Assembly (NCBI GenBank): GCA_964384625.1
Contig: CAYLNH010000068.1
Coordinates: forward strand, 1 to 27,314
Direction: 5' to 3'
Length of the DNA: 27,314 nucleotides
Origin: CAYLNH01 sp964384625
GTDB taxonomy: Bacteria; Verrucomicrobiota; Lentisphaeria; JABSQK01
Notes under the pieces: model-generated
The model's database searches: none
Seen by the model: the letters and a program-made list of their open reading frames with translations, nothing else
Told to the model about the DNA's origin: nothing
Position numbers and translations under genes: made by a program
Shown here: in pieces, positions 15,064 to 22,748 of the stretch
How the letters are laid out: each line of letters opens with the position of its first letter
Numbering within the stretch: position 1 is the stretch's first letter

Positions 15064-16545
15064 ATGATGTGTGGGTCAAAGTTCTTCGGCGGCATCGGCG
15101 CGCTGCTCCTCGCGCTCTGCCTGGACGCCGGGCCGGAACCGGCAGACATCGTCATCCTGCAGACCACGGACATTCACGCGCATGTGAACCCGGGCTGGCT
15201 GCAGTTGGCGACCGTCATCAAACACGAACGCCGGCAGCACGGCGCCGACAAGGTCCTCCTGGTCGACTGCGGCGATACGATCCTCGGCAGTCCGACGGCC
15301 GCGGTTGCCCGCGGTCAAACGGACGTATTGATGCTCAACCACCTCAAGTACGATGCCTGGATTCCCGGCAACCACGAAGTCGACGCCGGTATTGCCCGCT
15401 TGACGGCGATCACCAAGGCGATTCACGTGCCGATCCTGAACGGCAACTTCCGCCTCCAGTCACAGGATCCATTTCCCGCCTGGAAGATGTTCCGAAAGGG
15501 CGGCGCGCGGATCGCTGTGATCGGCATGAACAATCCGAATCTCGCGCATTGGCTGTGGGGCAAGCGGTTTGCGGGCTACGCCGTGCGCCCTGCTCTGCCG
15601 TTGATCGAGAAACTGATCCCGGAGATTCAGCGACAGCGCCCCGACCTGATCATCCTGGCAATCCATCAGGGCTTCCAGGAACGCTCCGGCTCGCTGCGGG
15701 GCGAGGTCGACACGATTGCCCGGCGATTTCCGCAAATCCACCTCATCCTGGGCGGCCACACCCACCGGGCAATTCCCGGACGCCGCATCGGTAAAGCGTA
15801 CTACGTCCAGCCCGGCGCCCATGGAGAATACCTTGCCCGGATCAGGGTCAAGCTCGATCGAAAACGGCATCGACCGCTGCGGATCGAATCCAGTCTGATC
15901 CGCACGGCCGAGGTGAAACCCGATCCGACAGCGAAAAAGCTCCTGCAGCCCTGGCTTGTCAAAGCCGGCCGACACAATGCAACGGTTGTGACCCGGTCCC
16001 CGACCGCCGTCTCCGGCGCCGGCCGGCCCGGACGCGATTGCCACTTGAGTGAGGTTATCTGCCGGGCAATCGCCGCCAGAGCCAAAGCCAAGGTCGTGTT
16101 TCACCCTGTATTCCACCGCGCCGGCTGGCAGGCCGGTCCGATTACCGAAGCCGACCTCTTTCGCGCCGTTCCCTATGAAAACACCGTCGGCGTCGCCTGG
16201 CTGACGCGCGAGGACCTGGCCGCCATCATCAAAGAACAGCTCCGATACTGGTACGCCAAGGACCTGGCCAACGGCATCTGGGGGCTGACGGTCCGCGTTC
16301 GGGTGAAGGATCAACGCGTCACCGAACTGGCATTCCCCCAGGGGCAGACGCGAATCCCGACCGCGTTCAACAGCTATGTCATTGCCGGCGCCGGCAGCCG
16401 CTTCCCGGAACTCCGCCGGCGGGTCCGTCAACCGGACGCCAGGCTCAAAGAGATCCCGGTCTACACGCGAGACCTGCTGCGGGACTACCTGAAATCCACT
16501 CCGGACTGGTATGCCAAACCGACATGCTGGATCCGCTACCGTTGA
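15064..16545 (+). CDS. UshA-like 5'-nucleotidase / 2',3'-cyclic phosphodiesterase family protein
   Basis: A 493-residue protein from ATG 15064 (or 15067) with signal peptide MMCGSKFFGGIGALLLALCLDAG, so periplasmic or surface-located. The N-terminal metallophosphoesterase domain has all dimetal motifs: TTDIHAH, LVDCGDTILG, GNHEVD and GGHTHR. The C-terminal half (ITEADLFRAVPYENTVGVAWLTREDLAAIIKEQL ... TAFNSYVIAGAG) is the substrate-binding 5'-nucleotidase C domain. It would dephosphorylate extracellular nucleotides, releasing nucleosides and phosphate, which fits a genome region with PNP and PiT, though these are not co-transcribed. It is divergent from the kinase across a 253-base gap. TTG 15028 (TTGAAAAAAGCGG) is a less likely start. 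Confidence 0.88.
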   Translation: MMCGSKFFGGIGALLLALCLDAGPEPADIVILQTTDIHAHVNPGWLQLATVIKHERRQHGADKVLLVDCGDTILGSPTAAVARGQTDVLMLNHLKYDAWIPGNHEVDAGIARLTAITKAIHVPILNGNFRLQSQDPFPAWKMFRKGGARIAVIGMNNPNLAHWLWGKRFAGYAVRPALPLIEKLIPEIQRQRPDLIILAIHQGFQERSGSLRGEVDTIARRFPQIHLILGGHTHRAIPGRRIGKAYYVQPGAHGEYLARIRVKLDRKRHRPLRIESSLIRTAEVKPDPTAKKLLQPWLVKAGRHNATVVTRSPTAVSGAGRPGRDCHLSEVICRAIAARAKAKVVFHPVFHRAGWQAGPITEADLFRAVPYENTVGVAWLTREDLAAIIKEQLRYWYAKDLANGIWGLTVRVRVKDQRVTELAFPQGQTRIPTAFNSYVIAGAGSRFPELRRRVRQPDARLKEIPVYTRDLLRDYLKSTPDWYAKPTCWIRYR

Positions 16546-16777
16546 GGCGGAGGACATAAGGTTGCAGGTGGACGGGCAAGGCGGGCATTCGGCGAAGGCG
16601 CTTCCGGCCGGCGGCGGGAATACGCGGGCGAGACGGCCGCAGCGACGCACGGCGGCGACGCGGCTGTGACGCGAGCGGACCGGGCCAATCAGACGATAAG
16701 CGCTGTCGCTCAGTCTGTCCGCACTCAATCTCAGGTCTCACAGCCTGGATCTTCGATTCCAAATGCCCTGCTGCCTG

Positions 16778-16806
16778 TTGCCTTCCGCCTGAACCCGGAC
16801 TATCAT
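16778..16806 (+). promoter_or_regulatory. Sigma-70-type promoter for pdxST
   Basis: TTGCCT (16778-16783) and TATCAT (16801-16806) with a 17-base spacer, about 55 bases before the pdxS ATG. AGAGGAT (16846-16852) is the ribosome binding site. The remaining part of the 315-base gap 16546-16860 holds nothing I recognise. Confidence 0.55.
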
Positions 16807-16860
16807 ACGGGTTCGCCCTGAATGCACTGTTAAGAAGTCAATGATATAGAGGATAGTCCC

Positions 16861-17742
16861 ATGGACGAAGAACGCAGGAAACTCAACATCGGCCTCGCCC
16901 AGATGCTCTGCGGCGGGGTAATCATGGACGTCACCAATGTCGAACAGGCGAAGATCGCCGAAGACGCCGGCGCGGTATCGGTCATGGCGCTGGAACGCAT
17001 CCCCTCCGAAATCCGCAAACAAGGCGGCGTCTCCCGGATGAGCGATCCGGACATGATCCTCGGAATCAAAGAAGCGGTATCCATCCCCGTCATGGCCAAG
17101 TGCCGCATCGGTCACTTCGCCGAAGCCCAAATTCTGCAGGAACTCGGCATCGACTTCATCGACGAAAGCGAAGTGCTGACGCCGGCCGACGAAGAGAACC
17201 ACGTGAACAAGTGGGACTTCGACGCGCCATTCGTCTGCGGCGCCTGCAATCTGGGCGAAGCCCTGCGCCGTATCTCCGAAGGCGCTTCGATGATTCGCAC
17301 CAAAGGCGAAGCCGGCACCGGCAACGTGGTTGAAGGCGTACGCCATATGCGCAATATCCAGGCGCAGATGAAGGCACTGACTACGATGGACAAGGCCGAG
17401 CTGTACAAGGCCGCCAAAGAACTGCGCTCGCCGATCGACCTGGTGCAGTACGTCGCCGAGAACGGCAAGCTCCCTGTCCCGAACTTTGCCGCCGGCGGCG
17501 TCGCCACCCCGGCAGACGCCTCCATGCTGATGCAGCTCGGGGCCGAGACCGTGTTCGTCGGCTCCGGCATTTTCCAGTCTTCGGATCCGGCCAAGTTCGC
17601 TGCCTGCATCGTCAAGGCGGTGACGCACTTCAACGAACCCAAGGTCCTCCTGGAAGTCTCCCGCAAGCTCGGCACACCGATGCCCAGCCTCGCCATGGAA
17701 GAACTGGCGGAAACCGACAAGATCGCCAACCGCGGCTGGTAA
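16861..17742 (+). CDS. pdxS: Pyridoxal 5'-phosphate synthase subunit PdxS
   Basis: A 293-residue cytoplasmic (beta/alpha)8 enzyme of standard length and very high conservation. With PdxT it makes PLP (vitamin B6) from ribose 5-phosphate, glyceraldehyde 3-phosphate and glutamine-derived ammonia (DXP-independent route). Visible residues: Lys80 in VMAKCRIGH and Lys148 in IRTKGEAGTGNVVE, which are the two catalytic lysines (81 and 149 in Bacillus). GIDFIDESEVLTPADEENHVNKW, VPNFAAGGVATPADASMLMQLG and VFVGSGIF are family signatures. Cys follows Lys80 where many orthologues have Ala. It is the first gene of a two-gene operon, six bases before pdxT. Confidence 0.97.
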   Translation: MDEERRKLNIGLAQMLCGGVIMDVTNVEQAKIAEDAGAVSVMALERIPSEIRKQGGVSRMSDPDMILGIKEAVSIPVMAKCRIGHFAEAQILQELGIDFIDESEVLTPADEENHVNKWDFDAPFVCGACNLGEALRRISEGASMIRTKGEAGTGNVVEGVRHMRNIQAQMKALTTMDKAELYKAAKELRSPIDLVQYVAENGKLPVPNFAAGGVATPADASMLMQLGAETVFVGSGIFQSSDPAKFAACIVKAVTHFNEPKVLLEVSRKLGTPMPSLAMEELAETDKIANRGW

Positions 17743-17748
17743 ACGACC

Positions 17749-18315
17749 ATGATCATCGGCGTCCTCGGCCTCCAGGGCTGCTGCGTACCGCACGAACAGA
17801 AGTTCGCAAAACTCGGCGTCCCGACCAAACGAATACTCTATCCGGAAGATCTGGATGAGGTCCAGGCCCTGGTCCTGCCCGGCGGGGAGAGCACAACCAT
17901 GCTCAAAGTCCGCACCGGCGGGCTCTGGGAGAAGCTGCTGGCGTTCGGCGGGAGCAAGCCGATGTGGGGCGTCTGCGCCGGCTGCATCCTGCTGGCCAAA
18001 CGCGTCACCCATCCGGATCAGACGAGTTTGGAGGCGATGGATATCGACGTCGTCCGCAACGCTTACGGCGCGCAGAACGAGAGCTTCGTCGCCGAACTGC
18101 CGCTGAAGCTGGGCGAGGAACGAGCGACCGAATGCGTTTTCATCCGTGCCCCGGTCATCAGCCGCGTCGGCGTCGGCCTCGACGTCCTCGCCTGGCACGA
18201 TAACGAACCGGTCATGGTCGAAAACCACAAGCACCTGGTGACGACGTTCCACCCGGAGTTGACCGAGTCCACCGCAGTGCACGAGTACTTCCTGGAGAAA
18301 GTGGGTAGGGCATAG
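17749..18315 (+). CDS. pdxT: Pyridoxal 5'-phosphate synthase glutaminase subunit PdxT
   Basis: A 188-residue class I glutamine amidotransferase that supplies ammonia to PdxS. It begins IIGVLGLQGCCVPH (usually LQGAxxEH). It has PGGEST, the nucleophile Cys76 in WGVCAGCILLAK, and the His168/Glu170 pair in TTFHPELT completing the catalytic triad. It follows pdxS by six bases, so it is surely co-transcribed. The natural C-terminus is HEYFLEKV; the final GRA and TAG stop are read from a 7-bp tandem repeat (TAGGGCA) that has overrun the 3' end, apparently without harming the enzyme. Confidence 0.96.
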   Translation: MIIGVLGLQGCCVPHEQKFAKLGVPTKRILYPEDLDEVQALVLPGGESTTMLKVRTGGLWEKLLAFGGSKPMWGVCAGCILLAKRVTHPDQTSLEAMDIDVVRNAYGAQNESFVAELPLKLGEERATECVFIRAPVISRVGVGLDVLAWHDNEPVMVENHKHLVTTFHPELTESTAVHEYFLEKVGRA

Positions 18316-18336
18316 GGCATAGGGCATGGGGCATGG
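18306..18336 (+). repeat. 7-bp tandem repeat TAGGGCA over the pdxT stop
   Basis: Three perfect TAGGGCA units (18306-18326) are followed by TGGGGCA and TGG. The TAG of the second unit is the pdxT stop codon. The minus strand reads the CCTATGCCCTATGCC type of simple repeat. Confidence 0.9.
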
Positions 18337-18373
18337 TACGAAGTGCCCGCACACACAAATCGGCCCCCGCACC

Positions 18374-18495
18374 ATGTATCACAAGCATCCCTGCTTGTGC
18401 CCTTCAGCAGCTTGGCTGCGCCTGACTACCGCCGCAACGCGGCCCAACTATGTATCACAAGCATCCCTGCTTGTGCCCTTCAGCAGCTTGACTGC
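18374..18495 (+). repeat. Two copies of the TGTATCA-hairpin (REP-like) repeat, 76 bp apart
   Basis: Two 46-bp near-identical copies at 18374-18419 and 18450-18495. Each has head ATGTATCA, then a hairpin CACAAGC, loop ATCCCT, GCTTGTG, then CCCTTCAGCAGCTTGxCTGCG. The same head and loop, with a covarying stem, recur on the minus strand at about 20785 and three times at 23827-23936. The surrounding 603-base gap (18316-18918) contains only repeats. Confidence 0.85.
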
Positions 18496-18577
18496 GTCTA
18501 AGCGAAGCGTCCATACCCCTGCAGCGGCGCCTTCCAAGTAGTCCGTGACGGCTCGGCGCGACCTCCGGGGCTGCGGG

Positions 18578-18741
18578 TCGGAGCCGTATGCAATACGGCG
18601 CACCCAGGCGGTCGGGCTCCGAATCGTAGCGCGGGAATCCGCCTGCCCGGCGGAGCCTCTTGAGCGAAGACTGGTCCCGCGGCTTTCCGGCTGCCGGCGG
18701 TGCGGATCGGAGCCGTATGCAATACGGCGCACCCAGGCGGT
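18578..18741 (+). repeat. Two copies of a CCGTAT-hairpin repeat
   Basis: A 35-bp sequence starting TCGGAGCCGTATGCAATACG and ending CGCACCCAGGCGGT occurs at 18578-18612 and again, unchanged, at 18707-18741. A third, slightly changed copy lies at 22663-22694. The core is a hairpin, CCGTAT-GCA-ATACGG. The minus strand reads LGAPYCIRL in one frame, which explains spurious ORFs there. Confidence 0.88.
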
Positions 18742-18918
18742 AGGCAGAGCGAACGGCGGGCCCGGCAACGCGGGTTGCAGGGGTGCGGCCAGCGGGGCCG
18801 GAGCCGGCAGGGGTGCCGGCGATTTCAGACAATCGGACTTGGCGGTGTGCAGGGCGTTCGATGCCCCCGGCAATATGGACGGGGTAAATAGGGTCGGCGG
18901 AGCCCCTTTTGGCGCCTG

Positions 18919-19434
18919 TTATCCGGTCTTCTTCCCGCCGGCGCTGCCGAGGATTTCGACACATTCCTCGTCCTCCTGCAGCGGCTCAAACCGCTCGCGG
19001 AACGAAGCGAACGCCGACTTGTTGATCCAGACGGAGTCATTCGGTACGTTCTTCGACCGCAACGCGACGCGCTGCCGGACTTCGTCCTCCGGACAGCTCA
19101 CGCGGTACAGCACGGCCTCCGCTCCCAACTCCGTGGCCCGTTCCCGCGCCTGATCGCGAGACGCCCGCGACCAGAAGCCGTGATCGATGATCACGTCAAC
19201 GTCGAGTTCGATCAGTCGCGTCGCATGGCGCCAGATCAGATCGTCTACCCGCGCGAAGATCGCGTCGAACTTGCCCACGCGCGGGTTCGGCCCGAACAAA
19301 CGGTGGATCCATTCGTCGTGCGTGAAACGCACGGCGTTGAACTCCTGCTCCAGCCTGCGGGCGAAGGTGGTCTTGCCGACGCCGACAAAGCCGTGCAGGA
19401 GGTGGACCTTGGGTTGTTTCGTGTTCTTTACCAT
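18919..19434 (-). CDS. P-loop ATPase / small-molecule kinase-like protein (AAA_33 type)
   Basis: A 171-residue cytoplasmic protein. It starts with a strand and Walker A, VHLLHGFVGVGKTTFARRLEQEF (P-loop at about 15-23), then the FTHDEWIHRLFG and VDVIIDHGFWSRASRDQARERATELGAEAVLYRVSCPEDEVRQRVALRS segments of the zeta-toxin/chloramphenicol-phosphotransferase-like AAA_33 kinases. Asp in THDEW and the conserved IIDHGFWS strand (Walker B-like) are visible; arginines in the lid region fit a kinase. Substrate unknown; such proteins phosphorylate small metabolites or antibiotics. It is the last of three minus-strand genes and starts eight bases after the TfoX-like gene, so probably co-transcribed. Confidence 0.82.
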   Translation of the reverse strand: MVKNTKQPKVHLLHGFVGVGKTTFARRLEQEFNAVRFTHDEWIHRLFGPNPRVGKFDAIFARVDDLIWRHATRLIELDVDVIIDHGFWSRASRDQARERATELGAEAVLYRVSCPEDEVRQRVALRSKNVPNDSVWINKSAFASFRERFEPLQEDEECVEILGSAGGKKTG

Positions 19435-19442
19435 CCGAAACT

Positions 19443-19772
19443 CTATTTCGCGGGCAACGTTCTGACAAACCGTCGCGCCTCTTCAAGCCAGGCGGCCAGA
19501 TCCTCGTCCGCGGCGATCTCGCTCGGCTCCACCATCACCCAGCCCTTCATCGGCCTTCCCGTGATGTCGAACTTCCGGACGTTCGGTTGCTCAAGTGCGA
19601 TACACGCTGCCTCCTCGCCGAGCCGCAAAATCAGGAGGTCCTTGTGAATGCCGCAGAGCATGTTGCCGTGCAGCAGAAAAGCAACTCCGCCGAACATCTT
19701 CCTGCTGCCGATGCCACGCCACTTCGACACGGCTTGCTCGATGCGCTGCGCCAGTTCCGCACTGTATGCCAT
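19443..19772 (-). CDS. TfoX/Sxy N-terminal domain protein
   Basis: A 109-residue protein consisting only of the TfoX-N domain: AQRIEQAVSKWRGIGSRKMFGGVAFLLHGNMLCGIHKDLLILRLGEEAA ... GRPMKGWVMVEPSEIAADEDLAAWLEEARRFVRTLP. The KMFGGVAFLL.G.M..GI and MKGWV segments are diagnostic. GAAGGAG lies 8 bases before ATG 19772. Stand-alone TfoX-N proteins are common and mostly uncharacterised; the Sxy competence regulator also has a C-terminal domain that is absent here, so a competence role should not be assumed. It is sandwiched between the GH43-fold gene (37 bases upstream) and the P-loop kinase (8 bases downstream) on the same strand. Confidence 0.9.
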   Translation of the reverse strand: MAYSAELAQRIEQAVSKWRGIGSRKMFGGVAFLLHGNMLCGIHKDLLILRLGEEAACIALEQPNVRKFDITGRPMKGWVMVEPSEIAADEDLAAWLEEARRFVRTLPAK

Positions 19773-19809
19773 TCCGCATTCTCCTTCGGGGGCCGCGAGC
19801 CCCGTTTGA

Positions 19810-20754
19810 TCAGTCTATTGCGAAAACGAACCCGCTGTACGCATCGTCCTCCGGGCAAGCTCCCAGGACGTTGAACAGATGCGTGGGCCGATCGCCGTCG
19901 AACAACAGGTTCGGTTCCTCGAGCCGCTGATTGCAGCCAAGGAACTCCTTCGGCGCGGGATACGCCGGCATCGGTTCCGACCAGGACAGAACGTCGTCGG
20001 ACGTCAACAGAATGCCCGCCGGATGGCGGGTGCCAATCTCCGAGAGCAGCATCCAGTAGACGTTGCCGTCATGCCACACGTAAGGATCCTCGACATTGCG
20101 GTCCATGGTGACAACCGGGTTGCCCGCCTGCTTCGAATACGGTCCTCCCAGTTCGTCCGCCATCGCCACGCCGATTCCCATGTCACCGGGTATGCACCGG
20201 TCATTCTCGCTCGCCGCGACCGCCCTGCCCTTGTAATAGATTCGGACCTTGCCGTCCGGTGCGATGACCATGGCCGGATTATTGCAGAGGTAGCCGTCGA
20301 AACCGCTGCGGTCCGCAGCCGAAGCGATCAACGGTCCGTCAGCCGCGCGTTCCCATGGACCGTTGAGCGAGTCCGCGACCATCATACCGATGGCCTGCGT
20401 GTCGTGGCGCTGTTGCATGCAGCCGGTATACAGCAGACAGTATTTCCCTTTGGCGCGGTAGATCTTCGCGTTGATCACCGCGGACGCATCCCAGCCTTCG
20501 CTACCGCCGTCACGGTCGATTACGACATCGCGGATTTCGTAGGGACCCGTCGCTTCATCGGCGACAGCGTGGACGATCTGGCTGGCCAAAAACCATTTCT
20601 GATCCGGTGCGTCCAACGCGCGCCAACGCGTCGCGAACACATGCACGCAATGGTCATCGTCATAGATCGGCGAACAATCCCAGACGGTCCAGCCGTCGGC
20701 ACTGAGATTCAGTATCCGCCCGCACGGGCGCAGCCGTTGGAAGAGGTCTTGCAT
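19810..20754 (-). CDS. Five-bladed beta-propeller glycoside hydrolase-like protein (GH43/GH32 superfamily fold)
   Basis: A 314-residue protein from ATG 20754 (MQDLFQRLRP), with AGGA about 7 bases upstream. The frame is open further upstream but runs through a repeat. There is no signal peptide, so probably cytoplasmic. Propeller blades are clear: WTVWDCSPIYDDDHCVHVFATRW, NAKIYRAKGKYCLLYTG, NPAMVIAPDGKVRIYYKGRA and VEDPYVWHDGNVYWMLLSEIG. The first-blade Asp (DCSPIY) and the VEDPYVW Glu/Asp are in positions typical of the catalytic acids of GH43-like enzymes. The sugar substrate cannot be told; GH117-like activity is an alternative. It would work with imported oligosaccharides, perhaps released by secreted hydrolases such as the one at 24-27 kb. 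Confidence 0.8.
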   Translation of the reverse strand: MQDLFQRLRPCGRILNLSADGWTVWDCSPIYDDDHCVHVFATRWRALDAPDQKWFLASQIVHAVADEATGPYEIRDVVIDRDGGSEGWDASAVINAKIYRAKGKYCLLYTGCMQQRHDTQAIGMMVADSLNGPWERAADGPLIASAADRSGFDGYLCNNPAMVIAPDGKVRIYYKGRAVAASENDRCIPGDMGIGVAMADELGGPYSKQAGNPVVTMDRNVEDPYVWHDGNVYWMLLSEIGTRHPAGILLTSDDVLSWSEPMPAYPAPKEFLGCNQRLEEPNLLFDGDRPTHLFNVLGACPEDDAYSGFVFAID

Positions 20755-20779
20755 GGTTGTTTCCTGTTCACTTCTGAAG

Positions 20780-20814
20780 CATGAGCAGGGATGCTCATGA
20801 TACATTTCTCGGGG
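20780..20814 (-). repeat. Single TGTATCA-hairpin (REP-like) repeat
   Basis: On the minus strand: ATGTATCATGAGC, loop ATCCCT, GCTCATGC. The stem is CATGAGC/GCTCATG, differing from the 18374 copies by two compensatory pairs. It lies in the 236-base divergent gap just upstream of the GH43-fold gene. Confidence 0.85.
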
Positions 20815-20990
20815 ATATACTGACACGCAGTAACTGAAGCTGCTGAAAGACCAGGTCAATGAAGCGCCGTCGATGTCCGTGCCGGGGTCGTTGTCGGAAA
20901 TCACTTGCGTCTTCATCAGTCGTCTTCTCAGCAAATGTCCGAATTTGAAATTGAGCTCGTCTGGAGGCAGATGTCAACGTACTTTGCAGC

Positions 20991-22334
20991 ATGCGTTTGA
21001 ACATCAGACTGATTCCTGTTCTCTTCATAGTTGCAGCCCTGCCCGGCTTGGCGGTCGTTAAGGTAAAGGTCCCCCTTCCCGGAATCTATCGGTCAGCAGA
21101 AACCGTCGCGATCGGTCAAGTCCAATCGCAGGACGGGACGTTACTGAACGTCTCTGTGACACCGCTCAAGGGCCGGACGCCGCAGGAACTCAAGGTCCAC
21201 TTCACGCGCCACTGGCTGATTGCGAAAACGGCACGGAAGGGAACGTCGGTCGTGCTCTTCCAGAACGAACGCCGCAACAAGCGTGCCGAGTCGCTGCTGC
21301 ATGTGGCTGACACCTGGTTCGTCGCGTCACCGGTGGACGGCGGATGGACCGTGAAAGAGCGCTACGTCGACGGCAAGACCTCCTTCCCGGGACGAACTGC
21401 AGCACTGGTTCAACTTGTGGACGACATTGCCGCCGACAGGCCAAACATCCTGAACGCCTCCAATCGCACCTACCTCGACGGCAAACTGCAGAACGTCGGC
21501 GAGCTGCCGCTCCAGCATCCGCGTTGGGCAATCGCCCGCGATGTCACAGGCGACGACGAGATCGATCTGTTGATCGGAACCAAGGAGACGGTCATGCTCT
21601 TCGCGAAAGCGAAAGACGGCTACGAGAAGACTGCGAGCATTCCCGTTGCCGACAGCCCCTATCACGCTTCTAACGACAGGGATCTCCTTATCGGCGGCGC
21701 GGTCTGGGCAGTCAACAAGACCTCCTTCGTCAAGCAAAGGACCTCCTTTCGTCTGCCGACAGGACCTCCTTTGGTCGCCGCCTTCGACGGCAAGGACGTC
21801 GTTCACTTGACGCGAACCGGGGAGCAACGCCGTAACCAAGGGGTCCTGCGGCTCTGGCCGGCGACCAGCCCGGCGAGCAACGCCGTCATCGGCAACTTCG
21901 GCGGTGATAAGAAACAGTACGTTCTTGTCGTACGCGAAAGCGGTATCACCCGCTACGGTCTTGACGGCAAAGCACCTTCGGCTGACTTCGAACGACTGAC
22001 CGGTGTGCATCTACAGCGGTACTACGAACGCTACCGGAAGGGGCTGGGATCACCGCGGGTCCTGAAGCTCGACGTGAACGGCGACCAACGCGACGACGCT
22101 CTGGTGGTGTGCGAAACCGGTGGGCTGCTGTTGATCAACCGTGGCTACGGGGCTTTCCTCGTTGACTACAAGGCGGCCGGAGCAATCGCGCCGCGGAAGC
22201 GGGACGGCAAGGCGTTCTGTCTGCGGAAAGACATGGCATGGGCCGCGGCGGATGTGGATGGTGATGGCTCTGATGATCTGGTGATTTTGACAGCGAAGGG
22301 GGAGTTGTTGACACTGCCGGCCAGGTCGAAATAG
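20991..22334 (+). CDS. Secreted protein with FG-GAP/VCBS-like repeats
   Basis: A 447-residue protein with signal peptide MRLNIRLIPVLFIVAALPGLAVVKV. The middle and C-terminal parts contain calcium-binding propeller repeats of the FG-GAP type: ARDVTGDDEIDLLIGTKE, KLDVNGDQRDDALVVCETGG and AADVDGDGSDDLVILTAKGE. The N-terminal 150 residues (IGQVQSQDGTLLNVSVTPLKGRTPQELKVHFTRHWLIAKTARKGTSVVLFQNE ...) resemble a small beta domain I cannot name. Probably an extracellular or periplasmic binding protein. GGAGG at 20963-20967 is too far from ATG 20991 but close to a nine-codon mini-ORF (20971-21000) whose stop overlaps the start of this gene, suggesting coupled initiation or a different start. Confidence 0.78.
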   Translation: MRLNIRLIPVLFIVAALPGLAVVKVKVPLPGIYRSAETVAIGQVQSQDGTLLNVSVTPLKGRTPQELKVHFTRHWLIAKTARKGTSVVLFQNERRNKRAESLLHVADTWFVASPVDGGWTVKERYVDGKTSFPGRTAALVQLVDDIAADRPNILNASNRTYLDGKLQNVGELPLQHPRWAIARDVTGDDEIDLLIGTKETVMLFAKAKDGYEKTASIPVADSPYHASNDRDLLIGGAVWAVNKTSFVKQRTSFRLPTGPPLVAAFDGKDVVHLTRTGEQRRNQGVLRLWPATSPASNAVIGNFGGDKKQYVLVVRESGITRYGLDGKAPSADFERLTGVHLQRYYERYRKGLGSPRVLKLDVNGDQRDDALVVCETGGLLLINRGYGAFLVDYKAAGAIAPRKRDGKAFCLRKDMAWAAADVDGDGSDDLVILTAKGELLTLPARSK

Positions 22335-22416
22335 CATCTTGCCGGTGGACCATTCAGCAGTTCTGCTCCGCCTACAGCATTGTCATAAAAGCTGCAGGCG
22401 CTAATCGAGCTAAGCC

Positions 22417-22512
22417 TGCTGCAACGCCTTCAGCGTTGAACCGTCTTGCCACTCAAGCGTGGGGTCGGCTTCGCCGACCCCACGCTTGAAACCAGCACGC
22501 CTTCAGCGTGCG
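22417..22512 (+). repeat. Cluster of three hairpin repeats
   Basis: It holds CAACGC-CTTCA-GCGTTG (ending near 22437), then a 17-bp perfect stem TCAAGCGTGGGGTCGGC (22453-22469) with loop TTC and its complement (22473-22489), then GCACGC-CTTCA-GCGTGC (about 22496-22512). The first and third are the same family with changed outer stem pairs and an invariant CGC-CTTCA-GCG core. Neither strand shows a T-run after the large hairpin. Confidence 0.85.
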
Positions 22513-22612
22513 GGGTTCCAGCCACGGAAAGAGTAAAAATGCTGTAAGCGAAGCGCCCTGACAGACTAGCCCGACACTCCGTGGCGGCCCCCCGGCGCAG
22601 TGCAACGTCCAT

Positions 22613-22741
22613 ACGTGAACTGTGGTCCCGGCAAAGTGGCGGGTTGGATGAAACCGGTCGGATCAGAGCCGTATACAATACGGCGCACCCAGGCCCACTG
22701 CCAACGTGAACTGTGGTCCCGGCAAAGTGGGCGGGTTGGAT
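22613..22741 (+). repeat. 38-bp direct repeats flanking a CCGTAT-hairpin copy
   Basis: A sequence beginning ACGTGAACTGTGGTCCCGGC and continuing AAAGTGG(G)CGGGTTGGAT occurs at 22613-22649 and 22704-22741 (one-base indel). Between them at 22663-22694 is the third copy of the CCGTAT-hairpin repeat, with loop ACA instead of GCA. The whole 414-base gap 22335-22748 is repeat DNA. Confidence 0.85.
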
Positions 22742-22748
22742 ACGCAAC

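Noticed and set aside
16738..18375. 545-codon minus-strand ORF opposite pdxST
   Set aside because: Lies wholly across two highly conserved enzyme genes; a shadow frame.
18448..18964. Minus-strand ORFs with LGAPYCIRL repeats
   Set aside because: They are read through the CCGTAT-hairpin copies and other repeats, with no start signals and no family match.
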